The notes under the pieces are model-generated. The model had not been told where the DNA came from, searched no databases, and saw nothing but the letters and a program-made list of their open reading frames with translations. Below, one piece after another: positions 8,947-20,100 of a DNA stretch of 64,000 nt. Position 1 is the stretch's first letter. Every line of letters starts with the position of its first letter. Source of the stretch: Natronosalvus halobius (GTDB lineage Archaea > Halobacteriota > Halobacteria > Halobacteriales > Natrialbaceae); the NCBI RefSeq assembly GCF_024138145.1, contig NZ_CP099997.1:3224001-3288000 (forward strand), given 5' to 3'. The translations under genes and the position numbers were made by a program.

Positions 8947-10953
8947 CTAGTGCATCTGAGCTTCGGTATCGATTTCGAATCGGGCGCCACCGGTAACCCC
9001 CTCACAGACGTCGATGCGCCAGCCGTGGGCCTCGATCACGTCGCTCACGATCGCCAGGCCGAACCCGGTTCCGTCACCCTTCGTCGTGTGCCCGCGCTCG
9101 AACACCAGCCCTCGATAGGCAGCGTCGATTCCGTCACCGTCGTCGAAGACGACGACCCCGCGTGCAGGGTCCGAATCCAGGTGTCCGACCCGGATGGCGA
9201 CCGGAGGATCGTTGTGTTCGATCGCGTTGCGAAACAGGTTCTCGAAGACGTGGAGCAGTTGCCCCCGGTCGCCGTTGATCGTCCACCCCGCCTCGAGGTC
9301 GCACTCGAGAGTGGCCCCATCGGTTCGCATGGCCCGCCAGGCGTCTTCGGCGACGGACTCGATCACCACGGGTTCTGGCTCCTCGAGAGTCGCCCCAGCC
9401 CGCGCCATGGTCAGGAGGTTAGTGATCATCGTTTCCATGCGCTCGTGAGCGTCGTGGATAGCCTGGAAGTCCGCCTGGCGTGCGGACTCCTCGGCAAATC
9501 GCGTGTAGGTCTGGGCGTGTCTGAGCGGGGTTTGTAGGTCGTGGCTGATCACGCCCGCGAACTCATCGAGGCGCTGGTTGGTTCGCTCAAGTTCTCGTTC
9601 ACGGGCGTTTCGTTCGGTGACGTTGCGGGAGTTGATGACGACGCCGCCGACGATGTCGTTGTAGAGGAGGTTCACGGCGACTCCCTCGAAGGCCACCCAG
9701 GACCCGTCGCGATGCCGGATGCGGTATCCGAACCGCGTTTCCGCCTCCGGGTCGTCGAGCAAGGCGGTGAATTCTCCGGTGGCGTCCGATAGATCGTCTT
9801 CGTGAACGAGATCGAGGAGGCGCTTTCCGACGAGTTCGCTCGGACGGTACCCGAGAGCCGATCGGATAGAGGGGCTGACGTAGGAAACGTTGCCATCGGC
9901 ATCGACGACCGTCACGACGTCGGAAACGTTCTCGATGAGCGCCTGAAACCGCTTTTCGGCCCGGCGCTGGTCGGTGATGTCTCTGAACATCAACACCAGC
10001 CCATCGGTGCGTTCGTCGCGGACTGGGGAGACGGTCGTCTCGACGATCGTCCCGTTTCGAGTGATGTTGAGTTCCTGTGTCGTCCCGTCGAGAAGCGGCT
10101 GAGACGCCGGCAGGACGGTTTCGATCGGCTTTCCGACCACTTGCTCCCGACCGAGCAGCGTTCGAGCAGCCGGGTTCAGATCGACGATTCGTCGCTCCGT
10201 ATCGACGACGAGATAGCCGTCGTGCATGTCCTCGATGACGCTGTCGCGGGCAATCGGAACGAGATCGAGCCAGCGATATCGGGATAAGGCGACGGCGATC
10301 AGGACACCGGTCGCCCCGAAGCCCCAGACCGAGTAGTTGATCGCGGTGATTCCGTTATGGGCGAGGACGTTCGCCACCCCTGGGATCAATGGAGCCAACA
10401 CGACGAGTCGCGCCTGTTTGTGATAGACGCCGCTCCCCCTGGCATCGAGGTACTCGAGAAAGAAGACGTAGATACCGGCCCCCGACAGCGCCCAATTGTA
10501 GAGGACGTAGAGCCAATAGATTGGGTTTTGGTAGGCTTCAATCGGGAGGAGGACCTCGGTGAACTGCACCGGATCGTGCATCAATCCGTGTGCGGGATTC
10601 GTCCAGGTCAACACGACCCAGCCCGCGGTCACGAGGTACACGGCGCCCAGACGCCGGGGCTCGAGCCAGCTCGTCCGGTTGGTGTACACTATGGCGAAAT
10701 GAAACAGGCCGGTCGACATGATGATCGCCGCCGAATCAACGGTCTTTGCCAGGACGAAGCCGATCGTGGGGTCCGTTTCGACGAGGAGGAGACTCTGCGG
10801 GAGCGTCCAGAAGGCGATTCCGGCGAAGAACACGGCCAGCGGGAGGACGTCCTCTTTCGGTCGCTGACGAGGGATGATGATGGCGAGGGCGAGATTCAAG
10901 AATCCAACGGCCGCGAGTGAGACCACGTGGACGGCAGTGAATTCCTGTACCAT
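8947..10953 (-). CDS. Sensor histidine kinase: 7TM, PAS-PAS, HisKA, HATPase
   Basis: A membrane sensor kinase of 668 residues from ATG at 10951-10953. Seven hydrophobic helices (about 1-225, HisKA_7TM type) are followed by two PAS domains (about 230-330 and 340-450). HisKA carries the phospho-acceptor in VISHDLQTPLRH (about 465), and HATPase_c has FENLFRNAIEHND (N box), FDDGDGID (G1) and GTGFGLAIV (G2). The frame stays open to 11028, but TTTTAT at 10975-10980 lies 22-27 nt before 10953 and would fall inside the longer version, so the shorter start is preferred. No response regulator is adjacent on the same strand; most haloarchaeal kinases of this type are orphans. The ligand is unknown. Confidence 0.9.
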   Translation of the reverse strand: MVQEFTAVHVVSLAAVGFLNLALAIIIPRQRPKEDVLPLAVFFAGIAFWTLPQSLLLVETDPTIGFVLAKTVDSAAIIMSTGLFHFAIVYTNRTSWLEPRRLGAVYLVTAGWVVLTWTNPAHGLMHDPVQFTEVLLPIEAYQNPIYWLYVLYNWALSGAGIYVFFLEYLDARGSGVYHKQARLVVLAPLIPGVANVLAHNGITAINYSVWGFGATGVLIAVALSRYRWLDLVPIARDSVIEDMHDGYLVVDTERRIVDLNPAARTLLGREQVVGKPIETVLPASQPLLDGTTQELNITRNGTIVETTVSPVRDERTDGLVLMFRDITDQRRAEKRFQALIENVSDVVTVVDADGNVSYVSPSIRSALGYRPSELVGKRLLDLVHEDDLSDATGEFTALLDDPEAETRFGYRIRHRDGSWVAFEGVAVNLLYNDIVGGVVINSRNVTERNARERELERTNQRLDEFAGVISHDLQTPLRHAQTYTRFAEESARQADFQAIHDAHERMETMITNLLTMARAGATLEEPEPVVIESVAEDAWRAMRTDGATLECDLEAGWTINGDRGQLLHVFENLFRNAIEHNDPPVAIRVGHLDSDPARGVVVFDDGDGIDAAYRGLVFERGHTTKGDGTGFGLAIVSDVIEAHGWRIDVCEGVTGGARFEIDTEAQMH

Positions 10954-10972
10954 GCCCTCTGCACGAAGGCCG

Positions 10973-10983
10973 GGATAAAATAT
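10973..10983 (-). promoter_or_regulatory. TATA box for the 7TM sensor kinase
   Basis: Minus-strand ATATTTTATCC, with its core 22-27 nt before the ATG at 10953; it decides the start codon. Confidence 0.5.
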
Positions 10984-11129
10984 GTTGCGTGGAGTGAAAT
11001 TCAATGTGGAGATAGACCCATTAGACACTGCTGGAAGCAGAAGGACGCGCTCACCGTCGTCAGAGACACGAACTCGAGAGAGAATCAGTGAACGAATCCC
11101 GCGGCCGAACGCAGGCCGGAGACTCCCGC

Positions 11130-14100
11130 TCAGCGACGGTTGGTGTCGACTCGACGCCCCAGGAGGCCGACGAAGAGGAGCGCCACGAGAGTGAGTCCGA
11201 CACCGAATCCGGGAATGGAGTCGTCGTCCGTGTCGTCGGACGGTTCGTCCTCACCGACCGAGCGGTCGTCGCCGTCTCCGTCACTGGTGTCGGATTCGGC
11301 GTCGTCCGATCCGGTGTCGTCGGATGTGCTGTCGTCGGGTGTGCTGTCGTCGGTGGAGTCGTCTTCCCCGGAGTCGTTTTCGTTCGATTCGTCTTCGTTC
11401 GAGGCGTCCTCGTCTGAATCGTCACCACTCGAATCGCCGTCGTCGGATTCGTCTTCAGGTAACTCTTCATCACACGTGCAATTGTCACCGTCGTCTGAAT
11501 CGTCACTGTCCGACTCGTCGTCATCCGAGCTATCGTCACTCGAGTCGTCATCACTCGAGTCATCGTCGCTCGAGTCATCATCCGAACTATCGTCCGATCC
11601 GTCGCTCGAGCCATCGTCGTCGGAGTCGTCAGCAGGCGTCGCGACTTCGAACGTGGTTTCGAACGGAGCCGCGTTTCCACCCTCATCGGCAACCGTGAGC
11701 ACGACGGTGTGTGAATCGCCATCCTCGAGCTCGAGGTCGAGGGTGGTCTCCGTGGACGTGATCTGCGTTCGGTCGTCGGTCGTCACGGTGACGCCGTCGA
11801 CTTCGAGACTGATCGAGTTGACGTCGACGCCTGAGAGCGCATCCTCGTAGGTGAAGTGAACGGTCGTTTCGTCGGTGCCTGCCGCGAGTTCGCCCCCATC
11901 AGCGGGCGTTACGCTCGTCAGCGTCGGCGCGTCCTCGTCGACGATCAACACGCCGTACGTCGAGAAGCCGTCCACGGTGGCCGTGAGGTGTGGCTCATCG
12001 TCGACGGAGACGATGGACGAGGCGACCGGATCCCACGTCTGGCTGCCCTCGTCGTAGTAGTGCAAGCCGACGTCGGTCACGTCGGTTCCCGCCGGCAACG
12101 TCGATTCGTCGATCGGCGTCGTGATGGTTGCGCCCTCGATGGTTCCCGTCTCGAGGTGGTAATCGAGGAAGTCATCGAGGTCGGCTGTCAGGAAGGTGAC
12201 GCCGATAGCGTCGTCGTCGAGATTCGCATTCACGGCCGTTTCCGAGAGCGCGAGGAACAGTTCCTGCGTCTGTAAGGCCTCATCAGCGTCGTCGGCGAGT
12301 TCGAACGCGATGGTCGTACCAGTTGCCTCGATTTCGATGACGCCATCGTCCAGGACGAACCCGGTGTGGACGACGGCGGAAGCACTGTCGTCGCCCTCGT
12401 TGCCGGCGCGATCGACGCCCGTCACGTCGACGGCGTATTCCCCGGAATCGTCGAACGTGAGTGTACCTGTGAATGTGGTGTTCGAGGGATCCGCCTCGAG
12501 ATCGGTGACCGTCGGAGCGGTCGCCGCGGTTGTCTGCCCCGTTGTGCCGTCGAAGCTGACGTCCACCGTGGGTAGCTCCGCAAGTGGTTCGTCGCTCTCG
12601 ATGACGATCGTTGCATCCTCGTGGTCGACGTCCTCGATGCTGACCGCGAGCGACGGCGACTGCCGGTCGATAACCAGCGTTTTCTCAGCCTGATCCATCC
12701 CACCGTTGTCGCGGTCGTCGGCGGCGAACGCCGACAGCTCGTAGCGGCCATCGTCGGGAAGCCGCTCGAACGGAATCGACGCAACCCAGGTGTCGCCCTG
12801 GCGGCTCGCTTCCGTCGAGACGCTGTAGGTCGTCTCGAGTGAACTGATGAGCACCGTCACCTCCTCGACCGGATGATCGGCGTCGACGGCCACCTCGACA
12901 GTGGCATCGTCGCTCGCGTACACGACTGGGCCATCGGTCTCGAGGGCGTCGTCGGCCGAGATGAAGTCGTTCGCACTCGAGTGACCTTCAACGGCGACGA
13001 TGGTCGGTTCGACGGTTGCCTGAGTCACGACGAGTTGGCCAGTCGATTGGTCACCCAACTCGAGGTCGTAAGTTCCCGGCTGCTCGAGGGTTGCGCTGAC
13101 GTTGAGCCCCCCGAGGTGGTACCAGCCCGGCTGGAGGGTCACTTCCTGACTACCGAGTTCGATCGGTTCGCCGCCGTCGGCCGGGATGGCGGTTAACGTG
13201 ATCGTTTCGGGCCCCTCGATGGTGCCGTTCTGATAGATGCCCCCGGTGACGGAGAACTCCTGACCTTCAGCGATCTCGAGCGCGGAGGCGGTGGCGGCGA
13301 TGACCTGGATGTCCGATTCGGCGGGAAGAACTTCGATGGTACCGGCGTGGCGATCGCCGAGTTCGAGGTCGTACGTGCCCGGTTCCTCGGGAACGTACGT
13401 GACGTTGAGTCCGCCAAGGTGATACCAGCCAGGCTGGAGCGTCACTTCCTGTGATCCCACGACAGCCGTTTCGCCGGTCTCGGTGTTCGTTGCGGTCAGT
13501 TCAATCTCTTCAGGCCCCTCGATAGTGCCGTTCTGGTAGACGCTTCCGGTGACGTAGAGATCTTCGCCCTCGACCAGTTCGACCTCCGAAACGCCGGCAG
13601 CGATGACCTGGATGTCCGATTCGGCGGGAAGAACCTCGATAGTGCCGGCGTGGCGATCGCCGAGTTCGAGGTCGTACTCGCCCGGTTCGTCGGGGATGTA
13701 CGTAACGTTGAACCCGCCAAGGTGGTACCAGCCCGGTTTCAGTGTTACCTCCTGGGATCCCACGACGATCTTTTCGCCGGTCTCGGTGTTCGTCGCGGTC
13801 AGTTCGATCTCCTCTGGCCCCTCGATGGTGCCGTTCTGGTAGACGCTTCCGGTGACGTAGAGGTCTTCGCCCTCGACCAGTTCGATCTCCGAGGCGGAGG
13901 CGGCAATCACCTGAACGTCCGATACGGCAGGTCCGACCTCGACTGTCCCGACGTCTCGATCGCCGAGAACCAGGTCGTAGGTACCGGCTTCGTCGGGGAC
14001 GTACGTGAGGTTGAGCGCGCCGAGGTGGTAGTAACCGGGCTGGAGCGTCACCTCCTGACTGTCGACCACTGCACCCTCCCCGGTTTCCTGGTCGATCGCG

Positions 14101-17100
14101 ATGAGTTCGATCGTTTCCGTCGCTTCGTCGCTCCCGTTCTGGTAGACGCTGCCGGTCACGTGGACTGGTTCGCCTTCGATCACTTCCGCTTCCGAGAGCG
14201 ACGACGCGATCACCTGAATGTCGGTGGCGATCTCGTTGACGGCGATGGTCGCGACCTCTCGATCACCCAGTTCGAGGTCGTAGGTACCGGCTTCGTCGGG
14301 GACGTACGTAACGTTGAGCGCGCCGAGGTGGTAGAAACCGGGCTGGAGGGTTACCTCCTGGGATTCCACGACGGTCGTCTCGCCGGTCTCGGTGTTCGTC
14401 GCGGTCAGTTCGATCTCCTGTGGTCCGTCGATATTACCGGCCTGGTAGATGCTGCCAGTGACGGACAGTTCCTCGCCGACATTGACCTCCACCTCTGAGA
14501 CGCCAGCGCCAATCACCTGAATGTCTGATTCGCCGGGCTCGACTTCGATGGTTCCGGCGTTGCGATCACCAAGTTGGAGTTCGTACGTGCCCGGATCTGG
14601 GACAACAGTGACGTTGAGCCCGCCGAGGTGGTACCAGCCGGGCTGAAGCGTCACCTCCTGGGATCCCACGATGGTCGTCTCCCCAGTCTCCTGATTAATA
14701 GCGGTGACCTCGATCTCTTCAGGCCCCTCGATAGTACCGTTCTGGTAGATGCTCCCGGTGACGTAGAGATCTTCGCCCTCGACCAGTTCGACCTTCGAAA
14801 CGCCGGCGGCGATGACCTGGACGTCCGATTCTGCGGGAAGAACCTCGATGGTGCCGGCGTGGTGGTCGCCGAGTTCGATATCGTATGTGCCTGGATCTGG
14901 GACGACCGTGACGTTGAGCCCGCCGAGGTGGTACCAGCCGGGATTCAGTGTCTCCACCTGGGTTCCGAGGACCGTAGACTCGCCGGTCTCCTGATCAATG
15001 GCGGTGACTTCGATCTCCTGGGGCCCCTCGATAGTGCCGTTCTGGTAGATGCTTCCGGTGACGTAGAGGTCTTCGCCCTCGACCAGTTCGACCTCCGAAA
15101 CGCCGGCGGCGATGACCTGGATGTCCGATTCGGCGGGAAGAACCTCGATGGTGCCGGCGTGGTGGTCGCCGAGTTCGAGGTCGAAGGTGCCGGCTTCGTC
15201 GGGGACGTACGTGACGTTGAGCATACCGAGGTGGTACCAGCCTGGATTCAGTGTTACCTCCTGAGATCCCACGACGGTCGTCTCGCCGGTCTCGGTGTTC
15301 GTCGCAGTCAGTTCAACCTCTTCAGGCCCCTCGATGGTGCCGTTCTGGTAAATGCTGCCAGTGACGTACAACACCTCACCTTCGACCAGTTCGATCTCGG
15401 AGGGGGCGGCAGCGATCACCTGAATGTCCGATTTCGCGGGTTCGACTTCGATCGTTCCGGCGTTTCTGTCGCCGAGTTTGAGGTCGTAGGAACCGGCGTC
15501 GTCCGGTTCGAACGAGGCGGTGATGTTGAGCCCGCCGAGGTGGTACCAGCCCGGCTGGAGCGTCACCGCCTGGCTCCCGAGTTCGATCGAGTCGCCGCCA
15601 TCTGTCGGGGTGGCGGTTAACGTGATCGCTTCGGGTCCCTCGATTGTGCCGTTCTGATAGATGCTTCCAGTGACGGAGAACGCCTTGCCGCCGACGACTT
15701 CGTCGTCCGTTGAGGAGGCGGCGATCACCTGAATGTCCGAGTACTGATGCTCGAGTGAGACGGTGTCGACGACGAGACTGTTGAGCATAATCGTGACCTC
15801 GTCGCTGTCGACACCCCCGGGAAGCGTATCTTCGGTCGGCGTCCACGAGAACTCGACGCCATCTCGTTCGAGACCGGGTTCGACCGTGACCGTCTGGCTC
15901 ATCTCCTCGTCGACGTGGTCGCCGCTGATCGTCATCACGACGGTGACGTCGCCCTCGACGTCGCCGGTGTTGTAGAGATCACCAGTAATCGTCACGACGT
16001 CGTCGATGGCTACGTCGGCATGACTCACGGAGCCGCCGTAGACGACGATGTCCGCGTCCTCGAGGACGGTTAGGTCGCCCGCGTGGGTCCCGCTCACGCT
16101 CACGTCGAACGTCCCCGCGGTGGCGAACACGTGTGTGAACGCGACCTGGTCGGTGTTGCCCGCCTCGAGCCAGACCGTCTCCGTAGCTACGACGTCGCCG
16201 TCGACCTCGAGTGCAACGGTGACATCACCGTCGACGGTCCCCGCGTTTTCGACGGTCGCCGTGATCTTGGTGGACTCGCCTTCGACGAGTTCGTCGGTGT
16301 CTAGCGTAGCGTCGATCACGTCCGGAATAGCGTTCGGTTCCTCACTGAACACGCCGAAGGTGCCAAACTCGTCGACATTCGTGGCATAGACGTACTTTTC
16401 GGATGTGTTCACTCCCGAATCGTACGATTCGTCACCTGGTGGCGACCAGGTGTCGTTCAGCCGCCAGAGGTCAAGTGTCGTGTCGTCGATACCGGTCAGG
16501 TCGGCCGCGTCGTAGTGGGCGAACAAGGTGTCTACGTGTGGTTCCTCGCCCGTCGGGCTGACGTTGACGTATCTCTCGAGTGAGTAGACGTCCGCCGGTA
16601 GAGTGTTCGGTTCGTCGGCGACGTCAATTTGGACGTCCTGTGCCTCGAACGAGAGGGTGACACCGTCCAGTTCGAGGTTCGAGACAGGGTTGTTCGTCGC
16701 GCCCTGGAACGACTGGAACCCGGAGGCGCTCTCGGTGACCGTTGCATCAATGATCTTATTCCCCGAGGCACCCCACGAGAAGGCGATTCCTGCGGCCTCG
16801 CTGTTCGACACCGAGAGGTCGGTGACGGTGTTGTTGTGACTGTCCGATCCAGCGACGAAGCCGTGCCAGCCGCTGTCGGTGATCACGACGTCGGTGAACG
16901 TGTTCTCGCTCGATCGGCTGGCGAGGTTGAGTGAACTGCCGCTGTTGTTGTGCAACTCGAGGCCGTGGAACTCGCTGTTGTCGGCGACGCTTAGTTGCAC
17001 CCCGCTGCCGTCGTTGTCGGCGGCGGTCACCGAGTGGAAGACGTTCCCGGTTACCGGCGTGTTCCACCGGGTGTCGCCTATGAGGAGGATCCCAGCGCCA

Positions 17101-20100
17101 TCGTTCTCGACGGCGGTAACGTTCGTCAGCTGGTTACCGTTACTGTCGTCGACGATGATGCCGTTCCAGCCGTTCCTGGCGACGCTGACGTTCTCGAAGG
17201 CGTTGCCCTGGTTGCTCTCGAGGTTCAGCCCGTACATCGTGTTGTCGTTGGCGACAACGTCGGTGAACGTATTCGACGACCCGAACGTGAGGACACCGGC
17301 CTGGTTCATTGAGGAATTTAGTCCCACGAACGAGTTCCCGGTAGAGCCCGATTGGACGCTCACGGCACCAGGACTGGACAACCCGCTCAGTTCGTCTTCG
17401 TTGCCGTAGGCGTGAACGTCCGTGAACGCGTTGCCGTGACTCGGCCCGCCAGCCCAGCCAACCTGGAGTCCACGATTGTCGTTGTACCGGATCGTAAGGT
17501 TCGAGACGTCGTTGTCATTTGCTGAACGGAGGTTGAACCCAGCGCCGTTGTGCTCGGTGACGACGTCCGTGACAGTCCCGTTGGTGGCCTCGTTGTAGTA
17601 CAGGCCGACATCCCAACCGGAGACCGTCACGTTGCGGACCGTGACGCGGTCGGCCCCGGTGACGGCGATCCCGTACTGGGTTCCGTCGTCGAGGCTCCCG
17701 CCCTGGATGGCGTACCCCATTCCGTCGAGAACGACGTCGTCTGCAGTGATCTCGAGGCAAGTTGCGCCACCCGCGAGGTCGTCGGTCAGCACGTAGTTTC
17801 CGGCGGCGTCGAGCACCGTACAGGTCTCTATTTCAATCACCTGATCAGAGAGCAGCGTCACCCGATCAGTGGCCGCGTCGTCCGCGCTTCGAACGGTCAC
17901 CTCGCCCTGGCCGTGGTCGGCTTCGTCGGTCGCCCACGTGAGCGCGACCGTTTCAGTCTCTCCGCCGCCAAGCGTCAGCTCCTGGGAGTCGACGACCGTC
18001 CCGTCGAAGCCCTCGAGCTCGATCGTCTGGGTGCCGGCCTCGTCGCCCGTGTTCTCGATCGTGACGGTGACCTCGAGGTCCTCGCCCGCGTTCACAGGCG
18101 CGTTGGTCCCATCGATCGACACGTCGAAGAACGCTTCTTCGGGTGGCTGCTCGATTTCGACCGTCTCCACAACCGAGTGACTCGCACTCCGAACGGCGAT
18201 CTCGTCGGTTCCGATCGTGTCGGCTGCCGTCTGCCACGACAGGCTTACCGACTCGGTCTCCCCACCCTCGAGGGTCAGATCCTCGACGGCGTCTACGACG
18301 GTGTCGTTGAAGTCGACCAGTTCGATCGTCTGGGTGTCCGCTTCGTCGTCGAGGTTTTCGACGGTGACGGTGACCGTCAGTACCTCGCCGGCGATTACGG
18401 GAGCGTTCGTGCTCTCGATTCCCACTTCGAACGTCGGTCCCGGGGGCAGTTCGCTCCACGGATCGAACAGGACGTTCTGATCGATCGAGTCACCGGTTCC
18501 ATCCGCTAGTCGCCCGGTGTCCGGATCCTCGACGTCGCCGCTCGGTCCGCTCGTCTCGCCCCACCAGGTGTGTCGGGCGTCCATCGGCCAGGAGGGGTGA
18601 CTGAGGTCGTAGACAATGCCCTCGGCGTTATCCACAATGTCGTTGAACCGAACGTCGACGTTGTCGACCCGGTAGTGGGCGTATATCCCGACGTCGTTGT
18701 TCGTGACGGCGTTGTCGTGAGCGGTCACGTCTCGGATGTACGCAATTCCGTACCCGTCCTTCAGCCCCTCGAGTTCGATCCCGACGCGATTCGCGTCGAC
18801 CGTGTTAGCCGTGATCTCGGTTTCGTCGGCGTCCTCGTGGATGAGCCCGTAGATTCCGGCCCCGGCGTTGTTCGAAATCGTGTTCCTGTCCACGACGGCA
18901 TTGGCCGAGTCCTCGAGAATGAGTCCGTGATCGCGGTTGGCCGTGAGCGTACTGTTGGCGATCGAGCTCGAATCGGCCTGGTCGAAGGTGACTCCACCGT
19001 AGCTGGCGTTCGAAACGGTGACGCCGTCGACGGTGACGTTACTCGAGCGTGTTGCGTGAACGCCAAGCCCGTCCGAAACCTCCAGGTCGGTTAGCGAGAC
19101 GTTGTCGGCCAGCGCGACTTGCATCGACGTGAGGTTCTCGCTGACGTCGTCGCCTGTAACCTCCAGGCCGTCAGTCTCGACGAAGATGAGCTGGGTCGCC
19201 TCGGCGTCGATAGTCGCGTTATCACCGGCTACGGTCGTGATGTGCCCTCCGTTTACCGTAGTGGCGGTGAAATTGTGTGCGTAGTATTCACTGTCCTCAC
19301 CGTCGATGAGCACACCCCTCTGGAACTCGTTGGATAGTACACGGCTGTTGGGTGCCTCGTTCAGCAGCAGATCGGCCCGGTTTCCGGCGGCGTAGTTGTG
19401 CTCGACTCGAGTCACCGATTGCTCCGAAATGATGATCCCGTACCCGTCGGTATCCGTGATCTCGTTCCAGAGCACCCGGGCTTCGTCGAACCCGGAGTAC
19501 TCCGATCTCGAGACGCGAACACCGCCGTCTTTACTGCCTGAGATCTCGTTTTGGCTGATCAGAACCTCCGGGGCCCGCGTCACGGAGATGCCGTGCTGGC
19601 CGCTGTCGTCGATCGTATTCTCCCGGACGACGATGTCCAGGAGATAATTTATGCGTACGGTTCTCGAGACACGAATCCCGTCACCACCCGATCCGCTGAC
19701 AGTGTTGTTGGCGACGCTCACGTCCTGTGCATTTATCACGAAGATGTTGTGTTCCGTGCTGTGGGTCACGGTGTTGTTCTCGATCATTGCACGCCGCGGC
19801 TGCTCGCTCCAGGAGCCGCCCTGGTATCCGACCTGAATCCCGGCCGTACCGAGAGTGGAACCGTCGTCGGTGTTCGTGACGATATTGTCCCGGATAATCG
19901 CGTCGTGGGAGGTCCCGGAGAGGTAAATCCCTCCCCATCCGCTGTTGTTGACGTCGTTTTGTTCGATAACCGCTTCATCGGAGTCGGACCCGACACGAAT
20001 TCCGTAGGTGTCGGTATTCGTCACCGCGTTCCCAACGATGTGGGTCTGATCGGATTCGTGGACGACGATTCCGTCGCTATTCCCTGTCGCGTTGTTCCCC

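Noticed and set aside
10954-11028. Longer N-terminus of the 7TM kinase
   Set aside because: The extra 25 residues would contain the TATA box and do not match the family N-terminus.
13010-15745. Periodic repeats that could be mistaken for a CRISPR array
   Set aside because: The period is about 304 bp, the units are coding and imperfect, and no short identical repeat with unique spacers exists.
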